Assembly: GCA_934089255.1 (NCBI GenBank)
Contig: CAKOJI010000011.1
Span: forward strand, 1-35,084
Origin: an uncultured Bacilli bacterium
GTDB lineage: Bacteria; Bacillota_I; Bacilli_A; RF39; UBA660
Length of the DNA: 35,084 bases
Direction of reading: 5' to 3'
The translations under genes were made by a program, and so were the position numbers. The notes under the pieces are model-generated. The model was not told where the DNA came from, made no database searches, and was given only the letters and a program-made list of their open reading frames with translations. Each line of letters begins with the position of its first letter. The stretch's first letter is position 1. Shown here piece after piece: positions 7,412-15,010 of the stretch.

Positions 7412-8242
7412 ATGATTGTAATTGATAATGTTAATAATTTAGATTTATGTAATACTATAACTTGTGGACAAATATTTAGGTTTAAAGTACTAGATGATGG
7501 TGCTTATATTGTTGTTTTAAAAGATAGAGTAGTATGGTTAAAATATGATTTAAATAAACTTTATGTTGATTCTAATAAGTTAGATGATTTAGAAAATGAA
7601 GTAATTAATTATTTAGATTTGAATAGAGATTATGTTAGTATAATTAATAGTATTAAGGGTAAAGATGATTTATTAGATGAGTATTTAGATAAGTCAATTG
7701 GTTTAAAAATTATTAGACAAGATATTATAGAATGTATTATTAGCTACGTCATTAGTCAAAATAATAGTGTTAGAAATATACAAAATAGTTTAAATTTAAT
7801 TAGTGAAATGTACGGTGAAAAAGTTTCGTTTATGGGAAATTGTTATTATTTATTTCCAACTTTAGATAAGTTGTCTAATATTACTTTAGAAGATTATAGA
7901 AAATGTAAGGTTGGTTTTAGGGATAAGTATTTATTTGATATTGTAAAATCTTTATCAGATAAAAGTTTTGATATAGAAAAAATAAAAAGTATGTCTAGTA
8001 CTAATGCTTTGGAATATTTAATGAGTTTTAAGGGAATAGGTATGAAAGTTGCTAGTTGTATATTATTATTTGCATATCAAAGATTTGATGTTTTTCCAAT
8101 AGATACTTGGGTTAAGAAATTTATGTTAGAAAATTATAATATAAATAATGAGAAAGATATAAGAAAGTATGTAATGGATAATTACAAAGAGTATTCGGGA
8201 TTGGTAATTCAATATATGTTTAATGCAATGAGAAATATGTAA
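7412..8242 (+). CDS. OGG-type 8-oxoguanine DNA glycosylase/AP lyase
   Basis: A 276-residue base-excision repair enzyme. The N-terminal domain has the CGQIFRF motif (CGQxFRW in the OGG1 family). The helix-hairpin-helix reads MSFKGIGMKVASCILLF and is followed by FPIDTWVKKF. The presumed catalytic lysine (Lys212) and aspartate (Asp231) lie 19 residues apart, as do Lys249 and Asp268 of human OGG1. It is predicted to remove 8-oxoguanine and nick the strand. The ATG at 7412 has AGAGG upstream; the frame is open to 7364 without a ribosome binding site. It is divergent from gpr; whether it serves spore DNA repair is only a guess. Confidence 0.88.
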   Translation: MIVIDNVNNLDLCNTITCGQIFRFKVLDDGAYIVVLKDRVVWLKYDLNKLYVDSNKLDDLENEVINYLDLNRDYVSIINSIKGKDDLLDEYLDKSIGLKIIRQDIIECIISYVISQNNSVRNIQNSLNLISEMYGEKVSFMGNCYYLFPTLDKLSNITLEDYRKCKVGFRDKYLFDIVKSLSDKSFDIEKIKSMSSTNALEYLMSFKGIGMKVASCILLFAYQRFDVFPIDTWVKKFMLENYNINNEKDIRKYVMDNYKEYSGLVIQYMFNAMRNM

Positions 8243-8351
8243 ATTTTTTTACGATTTATTTAATAATGTAGTTGATTTTTATTAAAAACTATATTAGAAT
8301 TTATTTATAAGGTATGATGATACTTATAAGATAGAAAGGAAGATATATATT

Positions 8352-8792
8352 ATGAAAAAATTAAATAAGAAAGGTTTTACATTAGTAGAATTACTTGCAG
8401 TTATTGTTATTTTGGCTTTATTAATGGTTGTTGCGACTAGAACAATTGGTGGTTCTTTAAATTCTTCTAAACAATCAGCTATGGAAACAGAAGCTGCTAA
8501 GATTGTTTCTAAGACATATGAAGATCTAAATATGGATAAAGTTAATGGAAATACAGCTGGTACAACGAAAACTTATGATGGTGCATTAACTACTAAGGGT
8601 TATAGTGAAGGAGATTACACGGTTGCAATATTAAGAGATAGTACGGATACTTACAAAATGGTTGGTGTTTGTATTTCTTACGGAAAATCTTCAAAAAAAT
8701 ACAGTTATGGAACAATTAATGGTTCAACAATAACTTGGAGTACTACTTATGTGGATTCTAATCCAGATGCTTGTAAAGATGTGTTTAAATAA
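8352..8792 (+). CDS. Type IV prepilin-like protein (single pseudopilin)
   Basis: A 146-residue protein with a type III signal: KKLNKKG|FTLVELLAVIVILALLMVV, the prepilin peptidase site (G-F, Glu at +5) followed by the hydrophobic helix. The C-terminal part is a small extracytoplasmic domain with two cysteines (VGVCISYG and NPDACKDVF) that could form a disulfide loop. AAAGGAAG provides a strong ribosome binding site. No ATPase, platform protein, peptidase or further pilin gene lies nearby, unlike a com operon, so assembly components must be elsewhere if it is used. It has more GC-ending codons than neighbouring genes, which may reflect high expression. Confidence 0.85.
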   Translation: MKKLNKKGFTLVELLAVIVILALLMVVATRTIGGSLNSSKQSAMETEAAKIVSKTYEDLNMDKVNGNTAGTTKTYDGALTTKGYSEGDYTVAILRDSTDTYKMVGVCISYGKSSKKYSYGTINGSTITWSTTYVDSNPDACKDVFK

Positions 8793-8803
8793 TAAAAAAA
8801 CAT

Positions 8804-8832
8804 TTGCATAATTTAAAAATATGTAGTATAGT
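8804..8832 (+). promoter_or_regulatory. Promoter upstream of tRNA-Pro
   Basis: TTGCAT (8804-8809), a 17-bp spacer and TATAGT (8827-8832). Transcription would begin near 8839, right at the start of the hairpin that precedes the tRNA. Confidence 0.5.
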
Positions 8833-8837
8833 ATTAA

Positions 8838-8863
8838 GTAGTTAAGTTAATTAACTACTTTTT
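8838..8863 (+). terminator. Hairpin plus T run between the prepilin gene and tRNA-Pro
   Basis: A 9-bp stem (AGTAGTTAA at 8838-8846, TTAACTACT at 8851-8859), a 4-base loop, then five T. It is most simply the terminator of the prepilin gene, but the only visible tRNA promoter lies upstream of it, so it could instead attenuate the tRNA transcript. Confidence 0.55.
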
Positions 8864-8867
8864 GTAT

Positions 8868-8944
8868 CGAGAAGTAGCACAGCTTGGTAGTGCACTTGGT
8901 TTGGGACCAAGGGGTCGCAGGTTCGAATCCTGTCTTCTCGACCA
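8868..8944 (+). tRNA. tRNA-Pro (anticodon TGG), CCA encoded
   Basis: Acceptor CGAGAAG pairs with CTTCTCG. Anticodon stem CTTGG/CCAAG with TGG at 8902-8904, T arm around GTTCGAATC, discriminator A and encoded CCA. Confidence 0.97.
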
Positions 8945-9017
8945 GTTGATAATTACAATACATTATGTATTGTTTTTTTGTTTCTAAATATGTTATTATT
9001 TTAAATAGAGGTATAGT

Positions 9018-9470
9018 ATGGAAGATAATAATAAAATAAATAGAGAAATTGTTATAATGGTTATTATGGTTATAATATTAATATTAAGTTTGTTAGGTAT
9101 ATTACTTTATGAAGTTTATAAAAATAAAGACAATAATATAAATAATAATGTTACTAGGAATACAGTTACAACTACTAAATTAAATAGTGTTAATTTAATA
9201 CATAATTATTTAGATAAATTAGTTAGTGAAGGTACTATTATAGATTATAATATTATTGATAATAAAAGTGTTTTAAAAGATAATGTTTGTAGTGATAAAA
9301 TATACAGTAGTGATAGTATGTTTTATAGTGTAATTATTGAGTATAAAAAAAGTGATGTAGATTATTCGTTTGGTAATAGTGATACGTTAGTTAATGATAA
9401 TATTTTTAGAGCTAGAACTATATTTGTTATAGATAATAATAGTGTTTTAGATGTTATAGAACAATGTTAA
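9018..9470 (+). CDS. Hypothetical protein with one N-terminal membrane segment
   Basis: Not recognised. This 150-residue protein has a short charged N-terminus, one strong transmembrane helix (about residues 11-34) and an Asn/Thr-rich linker. The extracytoplasmic domain of about 90 residues holds two cysteines (DNVCSDK, and the C-terminal one in VIEQC) that could pair. It is predicted to be an envelope protein anchored by its N-terminus. GAGG precedes the ATG. The stop overlaps the next start by 7 bp, so the two genes are probably co-translated. Confidence 0.6.
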   Translation: MEDNNKINREIVIMVIMVIILILSLLGILLYEVYKNKDNNINNNVTRNTVTTTKLNSVNLIHNYLDKLVSEGTIIDYNIIDNKSVLKDNVCSDKIYSSDSMFYSVIIEYKKSDVDYSFGNSDTLVNDNIFRARTIFVIDNNSVLDVIEQC

Positions 9471-9727
9471 TATATTTAGTAATTATTAATATTATTACTT
9501 TTCTTTTATATGGTGTTGATAAATATTTTGCAATTAAGAATATGTATAGAATAAGTGAATTTATCTTATTATTTTTTAGTTTTATTGGTGGAGTAGTTGG
9601 AGCTTTGTTTGGTATGTATTTTTTTAAACATAAATATAGAAAAGTTAAATTTAAGATATTTAATTTTATTTATATAATCTTATGGATATTAATTTTAATA
9701 AAATATAATAATTTTATTAACTATTAG
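9464..9727 (+). CDS. DUF1294 family membrane protein
   Basis: An 87-residue protein with three to four hydrophobic helices. YGVDKYFAIKNMYRISE, FIGGVVGALFGMYFFKHKYRK and KFKI match the DUF1294 pattern (D-K-x-x-A, R-I-x-E, G-G-x-x-G-A-x-x-G, H-K-x-x-K). The family's function is unknown; family members are often a separate small membrane protein, as here. Translation starts inside the end of the preceding gene (ATG at 9464, stop of the upstream gene at 9468-9470). Confidence 0.85.
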   Translation: MLIYLVIINIITFLLYGVDKYFAIKNMYRISEFILLFFSFIGGVVGALFGMYFFKHKYRKVKFKIFNFIYIILWILILIKYNNFINY

Positions 9728-9756
9728 TTTACATAGATTATTTTTTTTGTTATAAT
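9728..9756 (+). promoter_or_regulatory. Promoter of the coiled-coil protein gene
   Basis: TTTACA (9728-9733), a 17-bp spacer and TATAAT (9751-9756) with the extended TGn element. It starts immediately after the DUF1294 stop codon. An AGGAAGG ribosome binding site follows at 9769-9775. Confidence 0.75.
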
Positions 9757-9783
9757 TTTTTATAGAATAGGAAGGTTGTTATT

Positions 9784-11424
9784 ATGGATAGTATGATAAA
9801 AGAAATTAATGATAATTTAAAAACTATTATAGATACAATTAGAGAAAATAGAGATAGTTCTTTAACTACATTAGATAATATTCAAAATCAAATGGATAAA
9901 AAAGTTGAAGAAGCAAAGAAATATAAGATTCAAGTTGATGAAGCTAAAGAGAGAATTAATGATTTAGAACAAGAAAATAAATCTTTAGAACTTTCTTTAA
10001 AAGAATTACAAGATAAGTATAGTAAAATGAATTTAGTATCTATTATAGAAGCTGGGAATAGAGAAATAAAATCTAAAATTAATGACAACTTAATTAGTAT
10101 TAATAAAGAAAAAGAACATATTCAAGAACTTACTAATAGAGCTAGAACTATAAAAGATTTACTTATAAATTTGAAAAAAGATAAAACTTTAAAAGAAGAA
10201 AAGTTAGAAAGTATTAAAGTTGTTTATGAATATTATAATACTAGAATTAATGAAGTAATTGATTATGCTTTTGATCATTCTAATAACTTAGCTGATTATA
10301 AAGATAGTTATAATAAGATTGGTTTTGATGATAAAGACACAGATAGTGATGAAAAGGAAAGCAAAGTAGTTAAACCAATTGATTTAGAAAATACTATGGT
10401 GTTTGATGAAATAGCTAATATAGATGAAAATAAAAACTTTAAAGATGAAATGAGTTTTATTAATGATAAAATAGAAAATGAAACTAAAGATACTTTAGAG
10501 GAAAAACCTTTAGAAGAAAAAACTAATTTTAGTGATGAAGAAAAATATAATGCTATTATAAATGATACTTTAAATAATATAAATGACGAAGGTGTAGTTG
10601 ATAATAAATTAGATAAAGAAGAAGTATCAAAAGAATCTGAAGTAGATAAAGAAGAGAATAATACTGAAGATGTAAAAAGTGAAAAAGAAGTTTTTGACAA
10701 ACCTGTTGATGAAAAATTAAATATTGATAGTAATAATATATTTTTAGATAATGAAGATGAAAAAAGAAATTCAGTAACAGAAGAGATTGATACTTTAAAT
10801 AAATATAGAATAGATAAAATTAATGATTTATTTTCTAATATTAATGATGTAAAAGATGAAGTAGTTAATACTTCTAATAATGCTATTGATATAGAAAATA
10901 AAATAGATAATGCTTATAAAGATGTATTTGGTACAAGTGTTAGTGAACCTATATCTAAAACTCCTACTTTAACTGATATTTTTGGTAATCCTATTAAAGC
11001 AGAAGATTTAAGTACTGAGGTTAAAACTACTAAGATGATAGAAGATTTATTTAGAGAAAATGGAATAGAATTTAATAGATTTAGAGAAGATGAAAAAAAT
11101 TATTTAAAACAAATTTATGATGAAGAAAAGTTTAATAATATTATAGAAGTTTTAAAAAGAAATAAAATAAATATAGAAAATATTTATTATGCGTTTAATA
11201 TATTTGGTGAGATTAGTCCTAATGAATTAGAAAGTTTGATAAATAAGTTACTTAGTATTGGTCAAAGTGTAGAAGCTATTGGAAGTATTTTAGAAAAATT
11301 ACCTAAAGTAAAAAAATATAATTTAGATGAAGCTATAATGAGTTATGGTGACTATATTAAAGATATAGATATTACTGAGTTAGTTATGAAGGCTAAAGAA
11401 TTATATGATGGAGGTAATAAATAA
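9784..11424 (+). CDS. Large coiled-coil protein of unknown function
   Basis: Not recognised. Three regions can be seen in the 546 residues: a long heptad-rich coiled coil (about 1-165), a highly acidic low-complexity middle rich in Glu, Asp, Asn and Lys (about 170-390), and a folded helical C-terminal domain (about 410-546). The last contains repeated units of the form 'F..I..VL..N.I...NI..AF.IFGEISP.EL..LI.KLLSIG', resembling tandem alpha-hairpin repeats. There is no signal peptide or membrane segment, so it is predicted cytosolic; a structural or scaffolding role would fit but is inference. It has its own promoter and is coupled (TAATG) to the next gene. Confidence 0.65.
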   Translation: MDSMIKEINDNLKTIIDTIRENRDSSLTTLDNIQNQMDKKVEEAKKYKIQVDEAKERINDLEQENKSLELSLKELQDKYSKMNLVSIIEAGNREIKSKINDNLISINKEKEHIQELTNRARTIKDLLINLKKDKTLKEEKLESIKVVYEYYNTRINEVIDYAFDHSNNLADYKDSYNKIGFDDKDTDSDEKESKVVKPIDLENTMVFDEIANIDENKNFKDEMSFINDKIENETKDTLEEKPLEEKTNFSDEEKYNAIINDTLNNINDEGVVDNKLDKEEVSKESEVDKEENNTEDVKSEKEVFDKPVDEKLNIDSNNIFLDNEDEKRNSVTEEIDTLNKYRIDKINDLFSNINDVKDEVVNTSNNAIDIENKIDNAYKDVFGTSVSEPISKTPTLTDIFGNPIKAEDLSTEVKTTKMIEDLFRENGIEFNRFREDEKNYLKQIYDEEKFNNIIEVLKRNKINIENIYYAFNIFGEISPNELESLINKLLSIGQSVEAIGSILEKLPKVKKYNLDEAIMSYGDYIKDIDITELVMKAKELYDGGNK

Positions 11425-11711
11425 TGGAATATTTGTTTGATTTAGGATTTAGTTTAGAAGAAATAAATAATATTAAGTCTAAATATGATCATAAAGATAT
11501 AGAAAAACTTGAGTTTTTCCAAAGATTAGTTACTAATAATTATAATTATTTGAAGTCATATGATATTAAAAATATAAAGGTATGTTTTATAAATCATTTG
11601 AAAATGTTTTTTATGAATCCGGATAAATTTAGAAGTATTTTTAATAAATATGATAAGAATGATTTAGTTAGATGTATTGAGAAAAATGATCAAGTACTAG
11701 AAAAATTGTAA
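11424..11711 (+). CDS. Small helical protein coupled to the coiled-coil gene
   Basis: Not recognised. A 95-residue all-helical protein whose units (FDLGFSLEEINNIKSKY..., then HLKMFFMNPDKFRSIFNKYDKNDLV) resemble the alpha-hairpin units at the C-terminus of the upstream protein. The start shares a base with the upstream stop (TAATG), a typical sign of translational coupling and of proteins that work together. It could be a detached paralogue of the upstream C-terminal domain. A terminator begins at its stop codon. Confidence 0.65.
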   Translation: MEYLFDLGFSLEEINNIKSKYDHKDIEKLEFFQRLVTNNYNYLKSYDIKNIKVCFINHLKMFFMNPDKFRSIFNKYDKNDLVRCIEKNDQVLEKL

Positions 11712-11737
11712 AGAAACTGATATATGTTTCTTTTTTT
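11711..11737 (+). terminator. Terminator of the coiled-coil operon
   Basis: Stem AAGAAAC (11711-11717) with GTTTCTT (11726-11732), followed by a T run. Confidence 0.75.
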
Positions 11738-11765
11738 GTAATATTATGTCATATTGTGTTATAAT
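11736..11765 (+). promoter_or_regulatory. Promoter of the dockerin/cohesin operon
   Basis: TTGTAA (11736-11741), an 18-bp spacer and TATAAT (11760-11765) with extended TGn. The -35 overlaps the T run of the preceding terminator. The leader is about 30 nt and ends in GAGGTG. Confidence 0.65.
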
Positions 11766-11802
11766 TATTATGTATGATACTAATTAGTAATGAGGTGTTA
11801 GC

Positions 11803-13644
11803 ATGAAACTTTTTAAAAATGTTTTATTTATTACTGTTATTAGTCTTTTGTTTAGTTTAAATGTATATGCAGGAACAGCTATAGGTATTTCTAAAGCTAC
11901 TGATGGATTAACTTTAAGAAGTGCTAAAGATTATGAAGATGATAGTAATATGATATTAGATATTCCTTATAAGGCAGAATTTAAAATATTAGATACTAAT
12001 AAAGAAGCTGGTAAGAATTGTCAGAATGGTTGGTATAAAGTAAGTTATAATGATAAGACTGGTTATGTATGTAGTAGTCTTATGAGTATTAAAGAAGGTT
12101 CTATAGTAGAAGATTCTAAGTCAGATGATTCTACAAAAAATAATAATACTAAAAATGAAACTGCAAACGATGCAGATTATACAGAAGTATTAAGAGCTGC
12201 TGGTTTTAGTGATAGTTATATACCTTATTTAACTTATTTACATAAACAGCATCCTAACTGGGAGTTTGTTGCTAAGAAAACAAATGTTAATTTTAATGAT
12301 GCTGTTTTTTCAGAGAGTGCATGTAATGCTAATTTAGTTCCTTCTAGTGATGATGATAAGTATAAAAATAATGATTGTGGATCAAATTATCACGGTTATG
12401 TAACTGCATCTAGTAGTACTATAGCATATTATATGGATCCTAGAAATTTTCTAAATGAAACTAATATATTTATGTTTGAAGATAATTATTTGAATAATAA
12501 AATAAGTGATGATTCTTATAAGGGTACTGTTGGTTCTATGTTTAGTGGTTTATATATGTATAGTCAAATACCTAATTTGCCATTGTTTATTACAAATGCT
12601 AAATCTAGTGGTGTAAGTCCAATATCAATTGCTAGTAGAATAAAGCAAGAGTTAGGTAATGGAAAGTTAACTAGTGGTAAGTATGTAGGACAGTTATATA
12701 CAGTAATTAGTGGAGACTATACAAATAGATACGGTTTATATAGAGGTTTAAATCTTAATAATTATTATAATTTTTATAACTACGGTGCTGCTGATAGTTG
12801 TGGTGATATAACTGATTGTGCATTACTTTATGCTTATAGACATGGATGGGGTGGCTCTGGTAATAAAGATAATGATAGACAAAAAGCAATAACGAGTGGA
12901 GCTAGTATTATTAAATCAAATTATTTAGATGCTGGGCAACATACTGCTTATTTACAAAAATTTAATGTTGCTCCTAAAAATGAAAAGTCTAGATATGTTC
13001 ATCAGTATATGACTAATGTTAGGGCTGCATATAGTGAGAGTAGTATTATTGCTAGTGCATATACAAATTTAAAATTAATGGATTCTAATTTCATATTTTA
13101 TATTCCTGTTTATGAAAATATGCCAGGTGAAATTAAATTGCCAACTGGTAGTGGAGATAAAAATTATAATGGAATTGGTGATAAAAATAATAATACTCCA
13201 GATATAGATGATTCTAAGATTGATGTTTATAGTGCAATTACTGGTGCTGGTTATAGAATAAATAGTTCTACTTTATCAAATATTGCTATTGGTACTGGTG
13301 TAAGTGATGTTATATCTAATCTTAGTGGAATGGGATTAACGGTAAACATTAAGGATAGAAATGGTAATAATGTTAGTGGTGGTAAGATAGGTACTGGTTT
13401 TAAAGTTATAGTTGTAGGAAGTACAACGAACGAATATACTGTAGTACAATATGGTGATGTATCTGGTGATGGCTCAATAAATGCTTTAGATTTATTAAAA
13501 ATACAAAAATATATTTTAAAAGAATCATCTTTTAGTGAAAGTGAACAAATGGCAGCGGATGCTAGTAAAGATGGTAAAATAAATGCTTTAGATTTACTTA
13601 AAGTACAAAAACAAATTTTAGGTGAAACAAGTATTGGTCAATAA
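11803..13644 (+). CDS. Secreted SH3b-glucosaminidase with C-terminal dockerin
   Basis: A 613-residue exported peptidoglycan hydrolase. Domains in order are a signal peptide (1-23, cut after VYA), an SH3b cell-wall-binding domain (about 28-98), a Ser/Asn/Lys linker, and an N-acetylglucosaminidase domain of the GH73/LytD type (about 125-435; HPNWEFV, YYMDPRNFL, ASRIKQELG, YRHGWGGSG). A G/N/D-rich linker, a beta module (about 480-545) and a type I dockerin (550-613) follow. The dockerin has two near-identical calcium loops and helices (GDVSGDGSINALDLLKIQK and ADASKDGKINALDLLKVQK). Dockerins bind cohesins, and a cohesin protein is encoded 14 bp downstream with AAGGAG. This suggests a cell-wall enzyme held at the surface by a cohesin anchor. 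Confidence 0.87.
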   Translation: MKLFKNVLFITVISLLFSLNVYAGTAIGISKATDGLTLRSAKDYEDDSNMILDIPYKAEFKILDTNKEAGKNCQNGWYKVSYNDKTGYVCSSLMSIKEGSIVEDSKSDDSTKNNNTKNETANDADYTEVLRAAGFSDSYIPYLTYLHKQHPNWEFVAKKTNVNFNDAVFSESACNANLVPSSDDDKYKNNDCGSNYHGYVTASSSTIAYYMDPRNFLNETNIFMFEDNYLNNKISDDSYKGTVGSMFSGLYMYSQIPNLPLFITNAKSSGVSPISIASRIKQELGNGKLTSGKYVGQLYTVISGDYTNRYGLYRGLNLNNYYNFYNYGAADSCGDITDCALLYAYRHGWGGSGNKDNDRQKAITSGASIIKSNYLDAGQHTAYLQKFNVAPKNEKSRYVHQYMTNVRAAYSESSIIASAYTNLKLMDSNFIFYIPVYENMPGEIKLPTGSGDKNYNGIGDKNNNTPDIDDSKIDVYSAITGAGYRINSSTLSNIAIGTGVSDVISNLSGMGLTVNIKDRNGNNVSGGKIGTGFKVIVVGSTTNEYTVVQYGDVSGDGSINALDLLKIQKYILKESSFSESEQMAADASKDGKINALDLLKVQKQILGETSIGQ

Positions 13645-13658
13645 AAAGGAGTTAGTTT

Positions 13659-14948
13659 ATGAAAAGAATGTTAATATTATTTAGTCTTATTTGTATGGTG
13701 ATTTTGCCATTTCAAGTTAATGCAGCAAGTGCGAATATATCTGTTAGTGGTTCGTCTACTGCAATGGTAGGTTCAACAGTTACAGTAAATGTAAATTTGT
13801 CTTCATCTACACCTATGGGTAGTTGGCAATTTTTAGTAAATTATGATTCTAGTATGCTACAGTTATCTAGTGGAAATGTAAGAGTTGCAGATTATACTAG
13901 TGTATCTGGTGGAGAAAAGAGTAAGAGTTATACATTGAAATTTAAGACATTGAAAAGTGGTACTACGAAGGTATCAGTTGGTTCATATGTTGTTTATGCT
14001 TACGATGAAAGTGAGATGTCTGTAACTGGTGGTAGTAAATCTATAAAGATTATGTCTCAAGCTGAACTTGAGGCAACTTATTCAAAAAATAATAATCTAT
14101 CTAGTATTAAAGTAGATGATTATGAGTTAACACCCGCATTTGATAAAAATACTACAGATTATAAAGTGACAGTTCCTTCAAATGTTGAAAAAGTAAATGT
14201 TTCTGCTACTGCTGAAGATAGAAAATCTAAAATTAGTGGTACAGGAGAAATCGAAGTTGCTGAGGGTGAAAATAAAGTTGAATTAATAGTTACAGCAGAA
14301 AATGGAAGTACAAAAAAATATAATGTTGTTATAAATGTAGAAGATGATAATCCTATACAAGTGGAAGTTGATAAGAAAAAATATAGTGTTGTTAAAAGAG
14401 CGTCATCTTTAACTAAACCAGATTTATTTGAGGAAACAAAAGTAAAAATAGGAGAGGTAGAAGTTCCAGGATTTATTAATCAAACATCAAAAATTACTTT
14501 AGTAGGTTTAAAAGATGAAGGTGGAAATATTTCATTATTTATATATAAAAATAATAAATATCAAAAATTTAATGAAATAAAGAGTGATAGTTTATCAATA
14601 ATATTTACTGAGATGAAAAATGTTCCAACTAATTATAAAAAAGCAACTACTAAAATTAATGATCAAGATGTAGTTGCATATAAACTTAGTGGTGAAAAAT
14701 TATTATTAGTATATGGAATTAATTTAGCAACTGGTAAAGAAAATTATTATACTTATGATACTAGTTTAAAAACATTACAAATATTTGATAAAGATAAATA
14801 TGAAGCTAGAATTAAAGAAGAAAAAACTAATAAATATATAATTTATGCGATGAGTGGTTTAGTTTTATTTACTATAATATTCTTAATACTTATTATTAGT
14901 AAGAATAGTAAATTAAAAAAAATGTTAAGTTTGAAGAATGACAAATAG
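13659..14948 (+). CDS. Membrane-anchored cohesin-domain protein
   Basis: A 429-residue surface protein. It has a signal peptide (1-22, ending VNA), a cohesin domain (about 24-132; GSTVTVNVNLSS, GSWQFLVNYDSSMLQLSSG, YTLKFKTLKSGTTKVSV) and a cadherin-like beta-sandwich domain of the PF12733 type (about 147-228; NLSSIKVDDYELTPAFDKNT, ENGSTKKYNVVINV). A further beta-rich region (about 235-385) precedes a C-terminal transmembrane helix (about 393-414) with a Lys-rich cytosolic tail. It is therefore a single-pass anchor displaying one cohesin outside the cell. It lies directly behind the dockerin-bearing glucosaminidase, in the same operon, which makes it the likely receptor of that enzyme. No other dockerin is encoded in this window. 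Confidence 0.82.
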   Translation: MKRMLILFSLICMVILPFQVNAASANISVSGSSTAMVGSTVTVNVNLSSSTPMGSWQFLVNYDSSMLQLSSGNVRVADYTSVSGGEKSKSYTLKFKTLKSGTTKVSVGSYVVYAYDESEMSVTGGSKSIKIMSQAELEATYSKNNNLSSIKVDDYELTPAFDKNTTDYKVTVPSNVEKVNVSATAEDRKSKISGTGEIEVAEGENKVELIVTAENGSTKKYNVVINVEDDNPIQVEVDKKKYSVVKRASSLTKPDLFEETKVKIGEVEVPGFINQTSKITLVGLKDEGGNISLFIYKNNKYQKFNEIKSDSLSIIFTEMKNVPTNYKKATTKINDQDVVAYKLSGEKLLLVYGINLATGKENYYTYDTSLKTLQIFDKDKYEARIKEEKTNKYIIYAMSGLVLFTIIFLILIISKNSKLKKMLSLKNDK

Positions 14949-14960
14949 TCATTCTTTTTC
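14934..14960 (+). terminator. Terminator of the dockerin/cohesin operon
   Basis: A perfect 9-bp stem AAGAATGAC (14934-14942) and GTCATTCTT (14948-14956), with the stop codon in the loop and a T run following. Confidence 0.85.
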
Positions 14961-14961
14961 G

Positions 14962-14991
14962 TTGACGAACAAGTGTATTATATTATATAAT
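14962..14991 (+). promoter_or_regulatory. recX promoter
   Basis: TTGACG (14962-14967), an 18-bp spacer and TATAAT (14986-14991). The ATG at 15011 follows 19 bases later, after AGGGAATGAT. Confidence 0.7.
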
Positions 14992-15010
14992 TTTGTTAGG
15001 GAATGATATT

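Noticed and set aside
10308..10700. A 130-codon leftward open frame rich in Ser inside the coiled-coil gene
   Set aside because: It is the reverse complement of the acidic Asp/Glu/Asn-rich region (GAT/GAA codons read back as Ser/Phe), with no ribosome binding site and no family resemblance.
11803..14948. A cellulosome for plant polysaccharide
   Set aside because: The dockerin-bearing protein is a glucosaminidase with an SH3b wall-binding domain. No glycoside hydrolase or carbohydrate-binding module for plant glycans is encoded nearby, and the anchor has one cohesin only.
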